Source: Mermis nigrescens
Lineage: Eukaryota > Nematoda > Enoplea > Mermithida > Mermithidae
Reading direction: 5' to 3'
DNA length: 64,000 nucleotides
Assembly (NCBI GenBank): GCA_036768485.1
Contig: JAVLUZ010000145.1
Coordinates: 21,981,522-22,045,521 of the forward strand
Below, in pieces: positions 21,401 through 30,000 of the stretch; position 1 is the first letter of the stretch; each line of letters opens with the position of its first letter. The position numbers and the translations under genes are program-made. A model generated the notes under the pieces. The model was given only the letters and a program-made list of their open reading frames with translations. It made no database searches and was not told the DNA's origin.

Positions 21401-23436
21401 GTTTTTGTTTGAATTTTCTTTTTTTCGTTATAAGTGTTTATAATCCGGCTAATCTGACGAATTATAAACAGCTTTCATTGATAGTTTTGTTGCCAACTGG
21501 AAGGATACCAATTTTTCAACTTTAAATCAGAAATGGTGTTAAAAGTGTCTAACCTATGAAAAACTAAGGAAAATTCTCTGGATTTATACTGCTTTACACC
21601 ACGCTTTTGTTGGTGTAATCGAGGCGGTCCTTAGGCGGGGCTAGCCGTGTTAAAAATATTTCAAGTACAATTAATAGGCATTATAATATACAGGATTTTA
21701 GATGAGTTAACCCCGCAGTGCAATATTGTTTACACTTGACTTAGTTTACACTCCGTCCGAAATGGCCCTATTTTCATCTTACTGCCTTCCCCTACCTCCG
21801 TAATTACTGTATTTTCGTGATTTCGTCTTAAATTTGTTCTTTAATTTCTAGGCCAATGTGTTTGAACGAAGTGAAGAAGAATGTCGAATGCGGGCACATA
21901 TTGAGCACGGCCGAGTTTAAACGCGACATTATGCTCGTTTTTGCCAACGCAGTCATGTACAATCCCCGATCGCACCCCGTTCATCAGATGGCCGTTCAAA
22001 TGGCCCTCGAATCGGTGCCCAGCATGGACGAATTGTTGGAAAGCAGTCTTTGCACGTCGTACGCCGGTTTTCTACTTTACACTGTTCTTCTTTACACTGC
22101 ACAAACGGGCGACTCTACGCTTTCAATATCTCGCGTATCACTCTCGATTAAACTTGTGTAAAATTCATGTGATTATGATTCGCCTTTCCAAATTTTCCCT
22201 CCGTTTTCTAGTTGTAGACTGTCAGGCCGGTAGTGTAAAGTAATTGTTTACACCGTTTTTCAATAATTAAGCTTCGATTTGTTTCAGTGCGTAAGAGATT
22301 TGCGCTCTCTTTTCCCTCAGAGCGTTTTTCATACCCTAATCTTAACTTCCTTTCTAGTTTACACAACTGTCAGCGCAGATGCGTTTACATATTTATTTTG
22401 AATTACTTTCTCTTTACACTTTGCGCATTCAGTTCCTGGCTTATTTTATGTTCGTTTTATATACTTTCGAAATTCCATTTTACAATATTTTTCTAAAGTT
22501 TACAACAATGCAATCATTATTTTATGATTGATTTAAGTGTGTAAAGTCGCCAGCCAATGATTTATCCATACTGTATGATTTACATTTTGTCGTCTTTATG
22601 CAGGAATTGGTAGAGAGGACATAACATGCGAAGCCCAGAATCAAAAAAAGACCCCGGGGTTAAATTTCTAGATTTTCTCGTTTTCCGCGTTTTTATGCTA
22701 TCGAATATAGATGGATGAGGAGCGGTCGAAAAATTATGATTTTTTGCCTTGATCGTCAGATTTTTTCGTCATTTTTTACTTTTAAAATTTTTTGGAACCC
22801 TAGGCCCTCAGAATTTAGGCGCTTCAAATTCATTAATAAGGCGCGTTCTTGCCTCGACCCTTTACTTGCATACGCGAAGACCCACAAACGCCTCACAAAT
22901 AATCCGTAGCTGCGTCGCTTCGAGTTTAAAATCGAATTTGCGCCGTTTCGGGCGGATTGTCTTAAACCCGTATTTTGATGTTTTGTTTCAGAAGTAGCGT
23001 CGGCGCCGCGAATTCCGCCGGGTTGCAGCACGGGTGCGACCCTATCGCGTCGCCTACGATCGCCGCCGATTTGACGCGTACGCTGCGGGTCAGCCGAGCG
23101 ACCGCCGCGTCGTCGGGCGGTTCACAGCGGCGAACTGATCACGGCGAACAAGTGAGTGTAAAGTATCACTATGTTGTAAAGTACGTAATAGTTATGAGGA
23201 TCGAAAATGTGACGTGTTAATCGCGCAATGTGGTGTCTAGAATTAAATTAAAATAAATTAATCGAATCAAATTAGGACGTGATTGCGTTAACGAGTTTAC
23301 ACTCGCTTTACACAATCGATTATATTTGGATGTTTTGTTTCTATACCAGGCATCGCAGTCCCGCAAGCGCGAATTTTCCGAAACGTCTTCGTTGGACAGT
23401 ACGACTCCTTTGTCGAAAAGGAGGCACGTGAATTGA
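3184..23436 (+). CDS. BRD8: BRD8 bromodomain protein, gene span (5' end outside window)
   Basis: BRD8 is a subunit of the nuclear TIP60/NuA4 histone acetyltransferase complex; its bromodomain is the presumed reader of acetylated histones. Exons that join in phase: 3184-3410, 4919-4999, 8944-9125, 9232-9732, 10074-10393, 11581-11703, 17433-17691 (or -17655), 19971-20130, 21852-22058, 22992-23151, 23350-23436. Order of parts: the conserved post-SANT segment (CAQQYTSLVEA), the helical region (LRKEIEAIKNGEYDSQLES), a long Ala/Asp/Ser low-complexity middle, the split bromodomain, and a basic tail ending at TGA. The spacing matches vertebrate BRD8, which I recall starting with a SANT domain; that exon is not seen here and should lie left of the window. 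The middle is far more alanine-rich than human BRD8. Coding exons are GC-rich (many GCG/GTC/GAC codons) against AT-rich introns. No frameshift is needed. Confidence 0.9.
3427..4400. repeat. degenerate TTTA-rich low-complexity tract in BRD8 intron
   Basis: About 1 kb of imperfect TTTA/TTTG tetranucleotide repeats filling most of intron 3411-4918. Open frames here are artefacts of stop-poor TTT-rich sequence. Confidence 0.8.
4919..4999 (+). CDS. BRD8: BRD8 exon 2
   Basis: An 81-base exon between TTCAG (4914-4918) and a GTGATT donor at 5000. Its first base completes a lysine codon from the previous exon, giving KLRKEIEAIKNGEYDSQLES, which aligns with the human LKRDAELIQAGHMDSRLDE region. It ends in phase 2. 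It is too short for a long open frame and was found by homology. Predicted to be a charged helix. Confidence 0.85.
5000..8943 (+). other. BRD8 intron; repeats only
   Basis: Contains family-2 repeats (5355-5720, 6125-6350, 7115-7330), a piece of the GTACAAAGA-type element (6480-6850) and a family-4 copy (7540-7920). I see no exon by homology. Several GTGTAAAG words occur. Confidence 0.6.
7540..7920 (+). repeat. dispersed repeat family 4
   Basis: About 380 bases: GGGGGGGTGAAATTT, TTTTGGGCCCAAAA, GGTACGCGCCAAAAACGTCG, TTTCTGACGATGTTCTATC, then GGCGCGAATCTCCGAAAATT, GATAGCTAAAAACGC, and a poly-C end. Other copies: 15675-16045, inverted 16090-16515, inverted 46735-47090, 47265-47580, 51540-51900. 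Confidence 0.6.
8944..9125 (+). CDS. BRD8: BRD8 exon 3
   Basis: Acceptor TTTAG ends at 8943; donor GTAATT at 9126. The first base completes the AG left by exon 2 to an arginine codon, so the phase fits. The peptide begins AELGRVPNIPAAEVAEKKAS and runs into an alanine-rich stretch. The AEVxxKA-type segment aligns with the helical part of human BRD8 before its proline-rich region. It ends in phase 1. A weaker donor GTCAGG lies 9 bases earlier. Confidence 0.8.
9232..9732 (+). CDS. BRD8: BRD8 exon 4, low-complexity middle region
   Basis: 501 bases from the acceptor AATCAG (ending 9231) to the donor GTAAGA at 9733, phase 1 to phase 1. The peptide starts with SQSIVTSPSRSPAHLIYAQL and becomes a disordered Ala/Asp/Val/Ser segment with internal repeats of the type VKPSVDVIADVKPSDD. 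The nucleotide sequence is strongly GC-rich, with GACGTCA-like words repeated, so the minus strand is also open; that is a shadow. Competing acceptor CACAG at 9239 would break the phase. Confidence 0.8.
10074..10393 (+). CDS. BRD8: BRD8 exon 5
   Basis: Acceptor TTTATTTAG ends at 10073; donor GTAAAT at 10394. The first two bases complete a valine codon from exon 4. The peptide is rich in Arg, Ala and Gly at first (TSSDAAATTTPRRRLSERF) and then more ordered near EAIEKWLHGVRQNHLA. It ends in phase 0. Three frames are open because of GC-rich codons, but only this one fits both neighbours. Confidence 0.8.
10995..12409. repeat. large inverted repeat enclosing BRD8 exon 6
   Basis: Left arm 10995-11415 begins CATAGGTGCACAAGGTCAGG; right arm 11982-12409 ends CCTGACCTTGTGCACCTATG. 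The arms are near-complementary over about 420 bases, including GGTCAGCTAGACCGGTACTG near the inner ends and poly-G/poly-C blocks. The 566-base loop contains exon 11581-11703. A partial third copy lies at about 25880-26120. Confidence 0.85.
11581..11703 (+). CDS. BRD8: BRD8 exon 6, lies between inverted repeats
   Basis: 123 bases, phase 0 to phase 0, from ATTTTTTAG (ending 11580) to GTAATT at 11704. The peptide is VEESAPFKASNEPIDNLTLA followed by EMMTQTGNESAELIAVSVEPI. I cannot assign a known domain. Its length is a multiple of three, so skipping it would keep the reading frame. The exon sits between two inverted arms of about 420 bases (10995-11415 and 11982-12409), which could pair in the pre-mRNA. 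Confidence 0.75.
12469..12625 (+). repeat. repeat family 7 with palindromic end
   Basis: Starts near the palindrome GTAGCGCGATAGCGCTA and ends CACCTGGGAGGTGCGGTTTT, ATCGATGGATAATTAAAAG. An inverted copy is at 31757-31907 (GGTAGCGCTATCGCGCTACC). Both copies sit close to family-6 elements. Confidence 0.65.
12655..13290. mobile_element. foldback element family 6, copy 1
   Basis: The right end (13125-13290) is inverted relative to the left end (12655-12780): AAGCCATAGGAATGTGCTAA against TTAGCACATTCCTATGGCTT. The outermost left ~30 bases are missing next to the family-7 repeat. Copy 2 is at 30112-30812; a left-end fragment is at 18345-18445. Confidence 0.7.
13447..14186 (-). mobile_element. hAT-like element, copy 2, inverted, imperfect 8-bp target duplication
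   Basis: 740 bases beginning CACTGTTTTGTTTTGTACGA and ending TACAAAAAAAACAGTG. Flanks are GGTCGGAC (13439-13446) and GTTTGGAC (14187-14194), an 8-bp duplication with two changes. The interior is the reverse complement of copy 1 (for example TTTCGGCGCTTCGCGCCGAA near 13600), so copies 1 and 2 are inverted across BRD8 exons 1-6. Confidence 0.75.
14320..14800 (+). repeat. repeat family 1, two head-to-tail copies
   Basis: A roughly 200-270 base unit: GTGGGCAGCA, poly-G, TTTTTCAAAGGTCAAAAAAT, GGTCGTATGGCGAAA, ACCATTTTTCGACGTTTC, GAGCACTATCCAATGGCATC, AAAAATTG..., GGGGGGTATTTTGATTTC, CATGTGTGG. Other copies: 25690-25880, 29360-29640, 42815-43080, 45385-45655, and three at 51960-52680. Confidence 0.7.
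15675..16515. repeat. inverted pair of family-4 repeats (hairpin-forming)
   Basis: Left copy from GTGCACTGCACGGG and a G13 run; right copy ends TTTTCACCCCCCCCAGAATT then CATGCTGTGCATGTATG. Matching words include GTTTCTGACGATGATTTTTC against ATCGTCAGAAACGCC and GGTGCGAAGCGCCGAAAATT against TTTTTCAGCGCTTCGCGCC. Arms are about 370 bases with a short spacer near 16050-16110. Confidence 0.75.
16829..17062 (+). CDS. possible extra BRD8 exon(s), unresolved
   Basis: A strong acceptor (pyrimidine tract then TACTGTAG) ends at 16828, followed in phase 0 by ESSETFVLTSSFN. A second acceptor, TTTAAACAG, ends at 16953, followed in phase 0 by SIDEISRSLHCLYSLASK and a possible GTAAAG donor just past the AGT at 17048-17050. 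I could not find a donor/acceptor pair joining the two pieces in phase without a very small exon. Exon 6 joins the 17433 exon in phase without them, so they are not needed. They may be alternative exons or chance. Confidence 0.25.
17433..17691 (+). CDS. BRD8: BRD8 exon 7
   Basis: Acceptor TTAAAG ends at 17432. Read in phase 0 as ETETPALIAQECASAGAVES, then a Thr/Ser run, and a basic stretch (KIVERRRPSLFLRRQT) that could be a nuclear localisation signal. Two donors leave the required phase 1: GTAAAG at 17692 and GTACGC at 17656. I list the longer form because its donor is closer to consensus; GC content drops after about 17670, which favours the shorter. Confidence 0.7.
17692..19970 (+). other. 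BRD8 intron before the bromodomain exon
   Basis: Left half: AT-rich with many GTGTAAAG/TTTACAC words and a family-6 fragment (18345-18445). The words ATGTACATATATGCCTAAAG recur at 18437 and 18721. Right half: the tandem array listed separately. Confidence 0.6.
18870..19970 (+). repeat. tandem ~205-bp array carrying decayed copies of the bromodomain exon start
   Basis: The anchor GCTGCTT recurs at 18934, 19139, 19364, 19571, 19777 and, for the real exon, at 19956 (GCTGCTTATTTATAG). Each unit has TTTTCGGCGAAATTTTGG before and CCTGT(C)CTxTGACC after it. The oldest copy still reads GPVTKFLDVESFK then stop, against VPVTDFPDAESFK in the real exon; the second reads GIVTEFFDVESF. Copies 3-5 keep an AG acceptor (TTTGTAG, TTTCTAG, TTTATAG). 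Units therefore duplicate the intron end plus the exon's first ~45 bases. Confidence 0.85.
19971..20130 (+). CDS. BRD8: BRD8 exon 8, first half of the bromodomain
   Basis: Acceptor TTATTTATAG ends at 19970; donor GTAACA at 20131. The peptide VPVTDFPDAESFKSWKRIIL continues through AAGHKHANLFYRRV to APFYSKLIKK. This aligns with the helix Z and ZA-loop start of human BRD8 (AQKIWKKAIMLVWRAAANHRYANVF). It ends in phase 2 inside the ZA loop. The 1.1 kb upstream consists of tandem decayed copies of this exon's first ~45 bases plus its acceptor. Confidence 0.92.
20346..20802. mobile_element. foldback/MITE family 8, copy 1, with 8-bp target duplication
   Basis: 457 bases with inverted ends of about 145 bases: GGATCTAGTATACAATTTAC at the left, TAAATTTTATACTAGATCC at the right; inner words AAGCCTATTGTACTAATCTG and CAGATTAGTACAATAGGCTT. 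Flanked on both sides by AATTTTTT (20338-20345 and 20803-20810). Lies in the intron that splits the bromodomain (20131-21851). Copy 2 is at 40542-40990. Confidence 0.8.
21852..22058 (+). CDS. BRD8: BRD8 exon 9, second half of the bromodomain
   Basis: Acceptor TTTCTAG ends at 21851. The first base completes a lysine codon, then PMCLNEVKKNVECGHILSTA and EFKRDIMLVFANAVMYNPRS, which match the human PMDLSTIKKNIENG and EFQRDIMLMFQNAVMYN stretches. The Asn of MYN is the residue that contacts acetyl-lysine in bromodomains and is kept. The donor is GTACGC at 22059 (phase 2); GTCGTA at 22056 has the same phase and would drop one residue. Confidence 0.92.
22059..22991 (+). other. BRD8 intron; no exon or large repeat
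   Basis: Rich in TTTACACTG/GTGTAAAG words (22073, 22090, 22231, 22540). Nothing else recognised. Confidence 0.5.
22992..23151 (+). CDS. BRD8: BRD8 exon 10
   Basis: Acceptor TTTGTTTCAG ends at 22991; donor GTGAGT at 23152. The first base completes the codon left by exon 9. The peptide SSVGAANSAGLQHGCDPIAS continues as a Ser/Ala/Arg-rich linker (TIAADLTRTLRVSRATAASS). It ends in phase 0. The region after the bromodomain in human BRD8 is likewise a low-complexity tail. Confidence 0.8.
23350..23436 (+). CDS. BRD8: BRD8 terminal coding exon
   Basis: Acceptor ATACCAG ends at 23349. Read in phase 0: ASQSRKREFSETSSLDSTTP then LSKRRHVN and TGA at 23434-23436. The basic clusters (SRKRE, SKRRH) are plausible nuclear signals, in line with the basic C-terminus of BRD8. 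The phase match to exon 10 and an immediate stop after a charged tail support this as the last coding exon. Confidence 0.8.
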   Translation, partial: ASQSRKREFSETSSLDSTTPLSKRRHVN

Positions 23437-23849
23437 TGCGTGATCACTGATAAATTTTGTAACGTTTGGCTTAGTGTAAAGTAGCGTTACGGCACTTTAC
23501 ACCGGATATTTTTCGTTTTTTACGCTTTAAACATTTGGAAATCGACCGGAAGCATCGCGTATCGAAATTGAAATTTAAATTTGAAAATATTTGGAATTAA
23601 AGTTCAGAATTCGAAACAATGGAAATTTTTGAAAAAAGTTTAAATATCTGTATTGTAAACCGATTCATTCGCGGTTTTCCTTTCGATTTTTCGCAGATGT
23701 ATCGAGTTTACGATGTTAATGCATTCGATTCTGTAATTTTCGTTTTGCTCGTTAATCGTTTAGATTTATTTTACAATTATTCTTACGCGCACAGTAAACG
23801 AAGTGCTCCAAAGATCACTGACCGAACCAACGCTTTAAACCGTCACAAA

Positions 23850-23855
23850 AATAAA
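23850..23855 (+). promoter_or_regulatory. candidate BRD8 polyadenylation signal
   Basis: AATAAA about 415 bases after the BRD8 stop, just before a tandem A/T-rich array. AATAAA is common in AT-rich DNA, so this is only a likely site. Confidence 0.35.
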
Positions 23856-23877
23856 TAAGAAAATTGAAAAAATTTTA

Positions 23878-24010
23878 AAAAAGTAAATTTTTTCCGAAAA
23901 TTTCAAAAACATAAATTTTTTTCGAAAATTTCAAAAAAAAATGAAATTTTTTCCGAAAATTTCAAAAAAATAAATTTTTTCCGAAAATTTCAAAAAATAA
24001 ATTTTTTCCG
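23878..24010 (+). repeat. tandem array after BRD8
   Basis: About five copies of a 26-29 base unit, TAAATTTTTTCCGAAAATTTC followed by a short A run, 440 bases past the BRD8 stop. Confidence 0.8.
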
Positions 24011-24311
24011 TTTCGAAATTGAGGTCAAATGCCAAACACGGGCAGCATTTACGCAAGTATATTAAAATTCTGGGGTCGGCAAATTTTAGAATGTCTGAAA
24101 GCTGCTGAAAATTCGACCGACGACGAAAACCATTTCATACGTTTTTATGAGCGCATTGGTAGCAAAAAACACGTGAAACAAATTTCTGAAAATTGAATTT
24201 TGAAGTGTAGTCCAGTCCGGAGCACACTTTGGCCTGGGAGTCAGGGGTTCGGACCACATATGGGCGTGGGTGTTTGGACTTCCAGAATCCGAAAGACCCA
24301 CCGCCCCAAAT

Positions 24312-24497
24312 CGAAAGACCCTTAGAATTGCACTTTTGGCAATTTGGTCCCATCGGACCCTCAGGATTTGGATCGAAAGACCCTTAGAATTACACTTTTG
24401 GCAATTTTGTCCCATCGGACCGCCAGAATTTGGATCGGAAGACCCTCAGAATTGCACTTTTGGCAATTTTGCCCCATCGGACCCCCAGAATTTGGTT
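24312..24497 (+). repeat. 62-bp tandem repeat, three units
   Basis: Units start CGAAAGACCCTTAGAATTGC at 24312, 24374 and 24436 (CGGAAGACCCTC). Each contains CACTTTTGGCAATTT and CCCATCGGACC. The third unit ends CAGAATTTGGTTGCTGCCCA, the same end seen in family-1 repeats, so the array probably grew inside one of these elements. Long open frames here, on both strands, are a by-product. Confidence 0.85.
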
Positions 24498-24689
24498 GCT
24501 GCCCATGTAAGGTTCGGTTGGACCCCCTGCTGAGAATCTAACGGATCCCTTACACCCCGCTGGAGTTTTCTGTGCTATTTTTTGCCGATTTCGCCCAACC
24601 GGACCCACAGAATTTGGCCGCTGCCCATTTAGCGTGTGGTCCAAACCCGCGTTCATGCGCATCGGCAAGTACCCAGTCCGTTTCATCTA

Positions 24690-24905
24690 ACTTTGAGGTT
24701 TTCTTTTGAATTCAATCCGCATGAATCAGGCTGCAAAAGTGGTTTAAACTCTTGATGCAGTCATGAGCTTGGCAATAGCATGCGTCTCACTATAACTCGA
24801 TTTACTGTAGAATATCACAACTATACAGTTAGTTTTTGTAGGCGGTTTAAAATTTTTTCAGAAACCTCAAATACTAAATGAAACGGACTAATATGAGACA
24901 TTAGA
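24690..24905 (+). repeat. dispersed repeat family 9
   Basis: TTTTCTTTTGAATTCAATCC, GCATGAATCAGGCTGCAAAA, TTTACTGTAGAATATCACAA, CAGAAACCTCAAATACTAAA, ending ATGAAACGGACTAA. Copies at 35380-35605 and, in part, 50370-50440. Confidence 0.6.
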
Positions 24906-26908
24906 ACAAAATGTTACGGTTGCTGTTTATATAACAATCGGATTCTTTGTTCGGTTCGACTAAAATCGATAGAAATTTAAAGTTAGTTAATGATCGGACT
25001 GGTCATAAGCAGAATTTACTTTCTAGAAGTCCGGCTTTCACCTGGAAATCCGATGCTGCAAAGCTGCATACACCTTGCAATAAATCGGTTATGACAGCAT
25101 CAATTTTTAACGCATTTTCGTTGTTTTTTCTCGCAATTTTTTATGCCGGACAGCTCGGACAACGTCGAAAAAATGGAGTTTTTGCCCCGAGCGTGAATTT
25201 TTCAAACTGGAAGCCCAGAATTCTAGTAGTCCACAAATGTGTACCACCTATGATTCCGATCTCATTCGCCTCGTTTCTTACGCCTTTGTGATTGATTAAT
25301 GAAAAACCTGTAGTGAAAACGCTTGTCGTGCGTATGATATGCGCGCGAAAACAGGCAGAAATCAATACGCCGTGATTGCTGGATCAAATGAAAGTTAAAT
25401 ATAATTTATCTCAAACCGTTTTGAAAACGACAAATGTGGCGGGTTAACGGCTCAGGGGTAGTTGATCACTTTTGGGGGTTGACATACAGCTGTTTCACAC
25501 GAGTTTGGGCATAAATTTTAGAAATTTTCTTCGACAGTAACCCGGTGAATTATGGTAATTACAAATCAGATCAATGTAATAATCGCAATCTGTCAGGTTT
25601 TTGTCGGAGATGAATTTTTAAAACTTATGCTCAAACTTGCGTGAAACGGACTAAATTTGGAGAACGGCAAAAAGTCAGGGCCGGCACCATAGGTAGGCAG
25701 CACCGAAATTCTGCAGTGTGCTAGATTTTTCAAAGGTCAAAACATAGTCTTAAAAAATATTGTTTAGGCGAAAAAAACCATTTTCAACGTTTCTCATCGA
25801 GCACTATCAATTTTATCTTTTTGGGTAAGCCATCTGGGGGGTGCATATCCCAACCCATCCCTTCCCCTCCACGCCCACGTGTGGTCGGCACTCAGTCTTC
25901 ACGATTTTTTTTGCTAGGCAAAACCATGAAAATGGTCAAAATAGGCTTTAAAACGTTTTTCATGGTAAAACACATTGTTTAAGCATTTTTGGAGATTCTG
26001 TTGCCTGCGTTTAACAATAAAAAAATAGAAATAATCAATCAATCGAGAAATTTTGAATTTTTCAGACCGCCTGGACACAATTTTGAGCTTTTTTGAGTAA
26101 AAAGCGAGCAAAAGCAATCCGAGAAAAACTTTGATATACCGCTTTCGTCCTCAAAACTGATGCAGAAAACTTCTATTAGCTTAAGAATGCTTGACCTTTA
26201 AGCGTGAGTAATAGCCTCCCTCCCCTATCTGCTAACCAATGAAAACGGTCATCCGACCAATGAGAACCTTCAGACCCACAAAATTATACAATGAGCAATG
26301 CAATCCATGGTACCTACCAATGCTAACTGCTTGAGCCATAAGATTCATTAAGTTTCGTGCTGTTCCAATGCATTTTTGCTCTTTTCCCAATTTTTGGTGA
26401 TTCGCTCATTCCCTAATTTCTGTTTTTGTTTATTTATTTATTGTTCTGGTCGCAAAGCATAAAACATTCGCGGAAATCGAGCATAAAAAAAGATTTCATG
26501 TTGAAAAACAAAATTTGGTTCAAAAGAAAAAGAAAATAAAATTTTACGAATGTGCTTAATTAAAAATCATGCTCCGAGTACATTAAAATTTCATTTTTTA
26601 GGCAATCAATAGTTAAGCCAATCTCGTTAGTAGGTAAATAATCAATATATCGCATTTGCAGAAAATGATGCCTCAGAAAATGAAAGTTTTATCAGCAAAA
26701 GTAAGAAAAAGATGGATGTAAGTTATCAAACATACAGCAATATCTACTATACGTATGTACATCTATTAAATATGACACGACAATGTCAAAATTGTTTTAA
26801 ATTTTGGGCTACTAAAACAACAATAATGATATGAATAATAGACAGGAAAGAGTCAAAATAAATAAAAAATAAAAACAAAGCAAATTATTGAATCCATTGA
26901 CACATCGA
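24906..26908. other. intergenic between convergent BRD8 and P450-B
   Basis: Contains a family-1 copy (25690-25880) and a partial inverted-repeat-type copy (25880-26120). No gene recognised. TTTATTTATT at about 26430 could supply a minus-strand polyadenylation signal for P450-B. Confidence 0.5.
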
Positions 26909-27096
26909 TCATAGTTCAGATCTCAATTTAACGATAACTCCGTAATTCTTCGGATGACTCAAAAATCCCACAGTTCGTCCGATCTTATCAACTTTTTGAT
27001 CTTCGGGGAATGAAAAAGAGAAGCGCATTATCAGAGCAGTGAGAAATATGAATAACTCCATTTTGGCCATCGGTTTACCGAGGCAATGTCGTTGGC
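26909..27096 (-). CDS. P450 copy B exon 6 (haem ligand, stop)
   Basis: The acceptor TATCCCAG precedes 27096. Two bases complete Gly, then QRHCLGKPMAKMELFIFLTA with the haem-ligating Cys, and FLSHPKNYGVIVKLRSEL before TGA at 26911-26909. It is three residues longer at the C-terminus than copy A. The exon is intact. Confidence 0.9.
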
Positions 27097-30000
27097 CTGG
27101 GATAAAACAAAAAGATAAAATTAATTTATATCGAAGATAACATTGTTTCTTGGCTATCTGAGTTCAGCGAGTCGACCTAATTCGTACGGTCATTATTCCT
27201 TTATATATTGCATGTGTTACTTCATTATTTAATCTTCATTTTTATATTTTTTGCTCAATTACCAATGTATATTAGATTATTCTGGTACCTAAATACTTTA
27301 TTTTACGCAATGAATTAATCTTAAGATCGCTTTACATGTATTTATGACCATAATAATTGGTACACGTGTACATATTATTATCTCTTTACTATTTGTTATC
27401 ATTATTCATTATTATTGTTAAAATAATATTATTATTATTGGCATTTTGGTTAATGCTATAGGATCACTATTTATAGTAGGTACCTACGAGTAACCATAAT
27501 ATTGTTAACTACGTATGTACATGTACATGTAGGCATGGGGGAGTCTGGAGAGTCTGGCTGATTCCTTAGAATCCGGCGGAGGCCCCTCCCCTGCAGAATC
27601 GATAGACCCCCCGAATTGAATTTTCAGAGCTATTTTTGGCAATTCTGACCCATTGGATCCCCCAGCATTTGATTGCTGCCCGCGCAGGTACATATATCAT
27701 TTCCTATCACAATAGATTGTTATTTATTTTTCATATTTGTATTATTCATAGGCTGGTTGTCCAGTCTTCTTTATACGAGTACTATCGTGTTATTACTTGC
27801 TATAGCTGCACATCAAGGCCAGTTTGGGGGTCGAACAGTATTTAAGGATTCCGATCAGCTTCCGTGAGCTGTAAAATAATCCTGAAAATTGCTTGATTAA
27901 AATAAAATTTAAGAAAGTGAAAATCAGAACTACCTCAATTGACAGTTGATGGTCAATTCAAAGACCATGAAACGAGATCATTTATGATCACGCGCTACCA
28001 ATAATAAATCATACGCGAAATCGCGACTACCCAGCGAATACCCCGCCTTATTTTCCGCCTCAAGTAATTTAATTTCTAACTAAAGTGAAAATTGTCGCCT
28101 AATTTCGATTCGTCATTTTGTTACCGACTGAAAACGGGATCCAAGCGCTGTCCATTTTAATTTTGCCCCCGGCATCCAAAAATCTGCCTAGGTCAAACGC
28201 GTCCGGCTGTTTGAAGTGGGTCGGATCCCTCATAACGGTCCACAGAAAGGGCACAATCAGCGTGTCGGCGGGAATATGGTAATTTTTGAGCGTAGAATCG
28301 GCTGTGGTTCTGTGCATTGGTATGGGCACTACGTTGGCCAGTCGTTGAATTTCCATTATGCAGGCTTCGACGTAAGGCAGACGCGCCTTGTCCTCCCAGG
28401 CCAGAATTTTACGGTTGGAGCCGAATTTCTGATCGATAGCGTTGAAAATATTCTGTTGAATTTCCGGATTTTGACACAACAAATAAAGTCCGTACCTAAA
28501 TTTTTTTTGAATTTCAAATTAGAACTTTTATTATAAATAATCGTTCAGTATCTTCTGGGTCATACGCATGCCGAATATTTCGGTAAAAAAATTTATTTGA
28601 CGATGTTCTAGAGAATGGAAAAAAGGTCAGAAAAGCAAAAACTTATCGTTCTTGAAAAATACTGCCGAAATTGTGAATTTAATGATATTGAAAGAAGAAC
28701 AAAAGAGTTCCCAGCTATTCGATAGGCATATAATTTTTTTATAAACGATTTAGAGGAATTATAAATTTTTGCTAACTCGTTTACTGCGCCATAGTAAGCC
28801 TTTATTTTATATTTAAAACGAACAAATAAATCACGAAATCTAAAAATCGTGAAAAATCCCGGAAAAATTGTTGTTTGAATTTCGGAGGATTTTCAAGTAC
28901 GTCAAACCTTTTTTGAACACATTTTTCCCCAGGCCAACCATACTTCTAGCATTTTAAATTTGAGTTGAAAAATTTTTAATTTCTTCAAACCTGAGCGTAT
29001 TCGAGGTTGTATTGCCCCCGCGGCGAACAGTTGATTGACCGAAGCCAGTATTTCGTTATCCGTGAACGAATGGCCGGTTTTCTTTTTCTGAAATTCCAAG
29101 AATGAATGCACGTAGCTGCCTTGTTGAACGGATCCTTGGGCAGATTCGCGGCGTATCAAGTCAATAAGACTTTGAACGAAAGTCAGTGACGTATTCAGAG
29201 CCGCGAAATAACTTTAAAAAAGTCAGGATGATGCGCTGTTTACGATAAATTTAAAAAGATTAAATTTAAAAGCTTTAAAAATTGAAGAAATTTTATTGAA
29301 AAAATTTAAAAATCTGTTTATCACGCGGTTGGTTAAAAACTGATATTTAAATGATGACCTATCAGCACACATGGGCGTGGGGGGTTTGGGGGGTATGCAA
29401 CCCCCCAGAAGTTGAAATACCCCCCCCAGAAATCAAAATACCCCCAGAAAACATTTTTTTGCTTTTTAGCAATTTTTTGATGCCATTGGATAGAGCTTGA
29501 TGAGAAACGTCGAAAAATGGTGTTTTTTTGCCATAGGACCACTTTTAAGACCATTTTTTGACCTTTGAAAATTTTTCATTCCCCCCAGAAATTTTTTCAC
29601 CCCCTCCCCCAGAATTTTGGTGCTGCCCACCTATGCCTATCAGTGAACTCTCATTAGTTTTGTTGATATCGTCTCATCATCGGACTCTTTTTTCGGGAAT
29701 TTTCTTGAACAATGCAATCAATGGGAAAACGCAGTGCGTACATCACCTTGATTTTCAACCAGATGAGATTAAATCATTGTAGGGATTTGGAAGAGCCTAG
29801 AATCTCCTACAAATATAGCTGGCGCTACTAACAAAAGTTTTGACTATTCATTACCAAATCCTATAGGAAAAGCTTGTAGATTTTTAATGTTTTGGTAGTG
29901 TTATGCGTCTAATAACCAATACGTGCCCGAGTATACGATTTTTGTGATCAGTTTTTCTTTCTTATTAGTTTTTACTTTATTTATTTGATTAATTTATTTT

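Noticed and set aside
22715..23031. Plus and minus open frames before BRD8 exon 10
   Set aside because: Intronic AT-rich sequence merging into the exon; only the part from 22992 is supported by a splice acceptor and phase.
24086..24686. Four overlapping open frames of 65-109 codons
   Set aside because: They are read-throughs of the 62-bp tandem repeat, whose period is not a multiple of three; no protein features.
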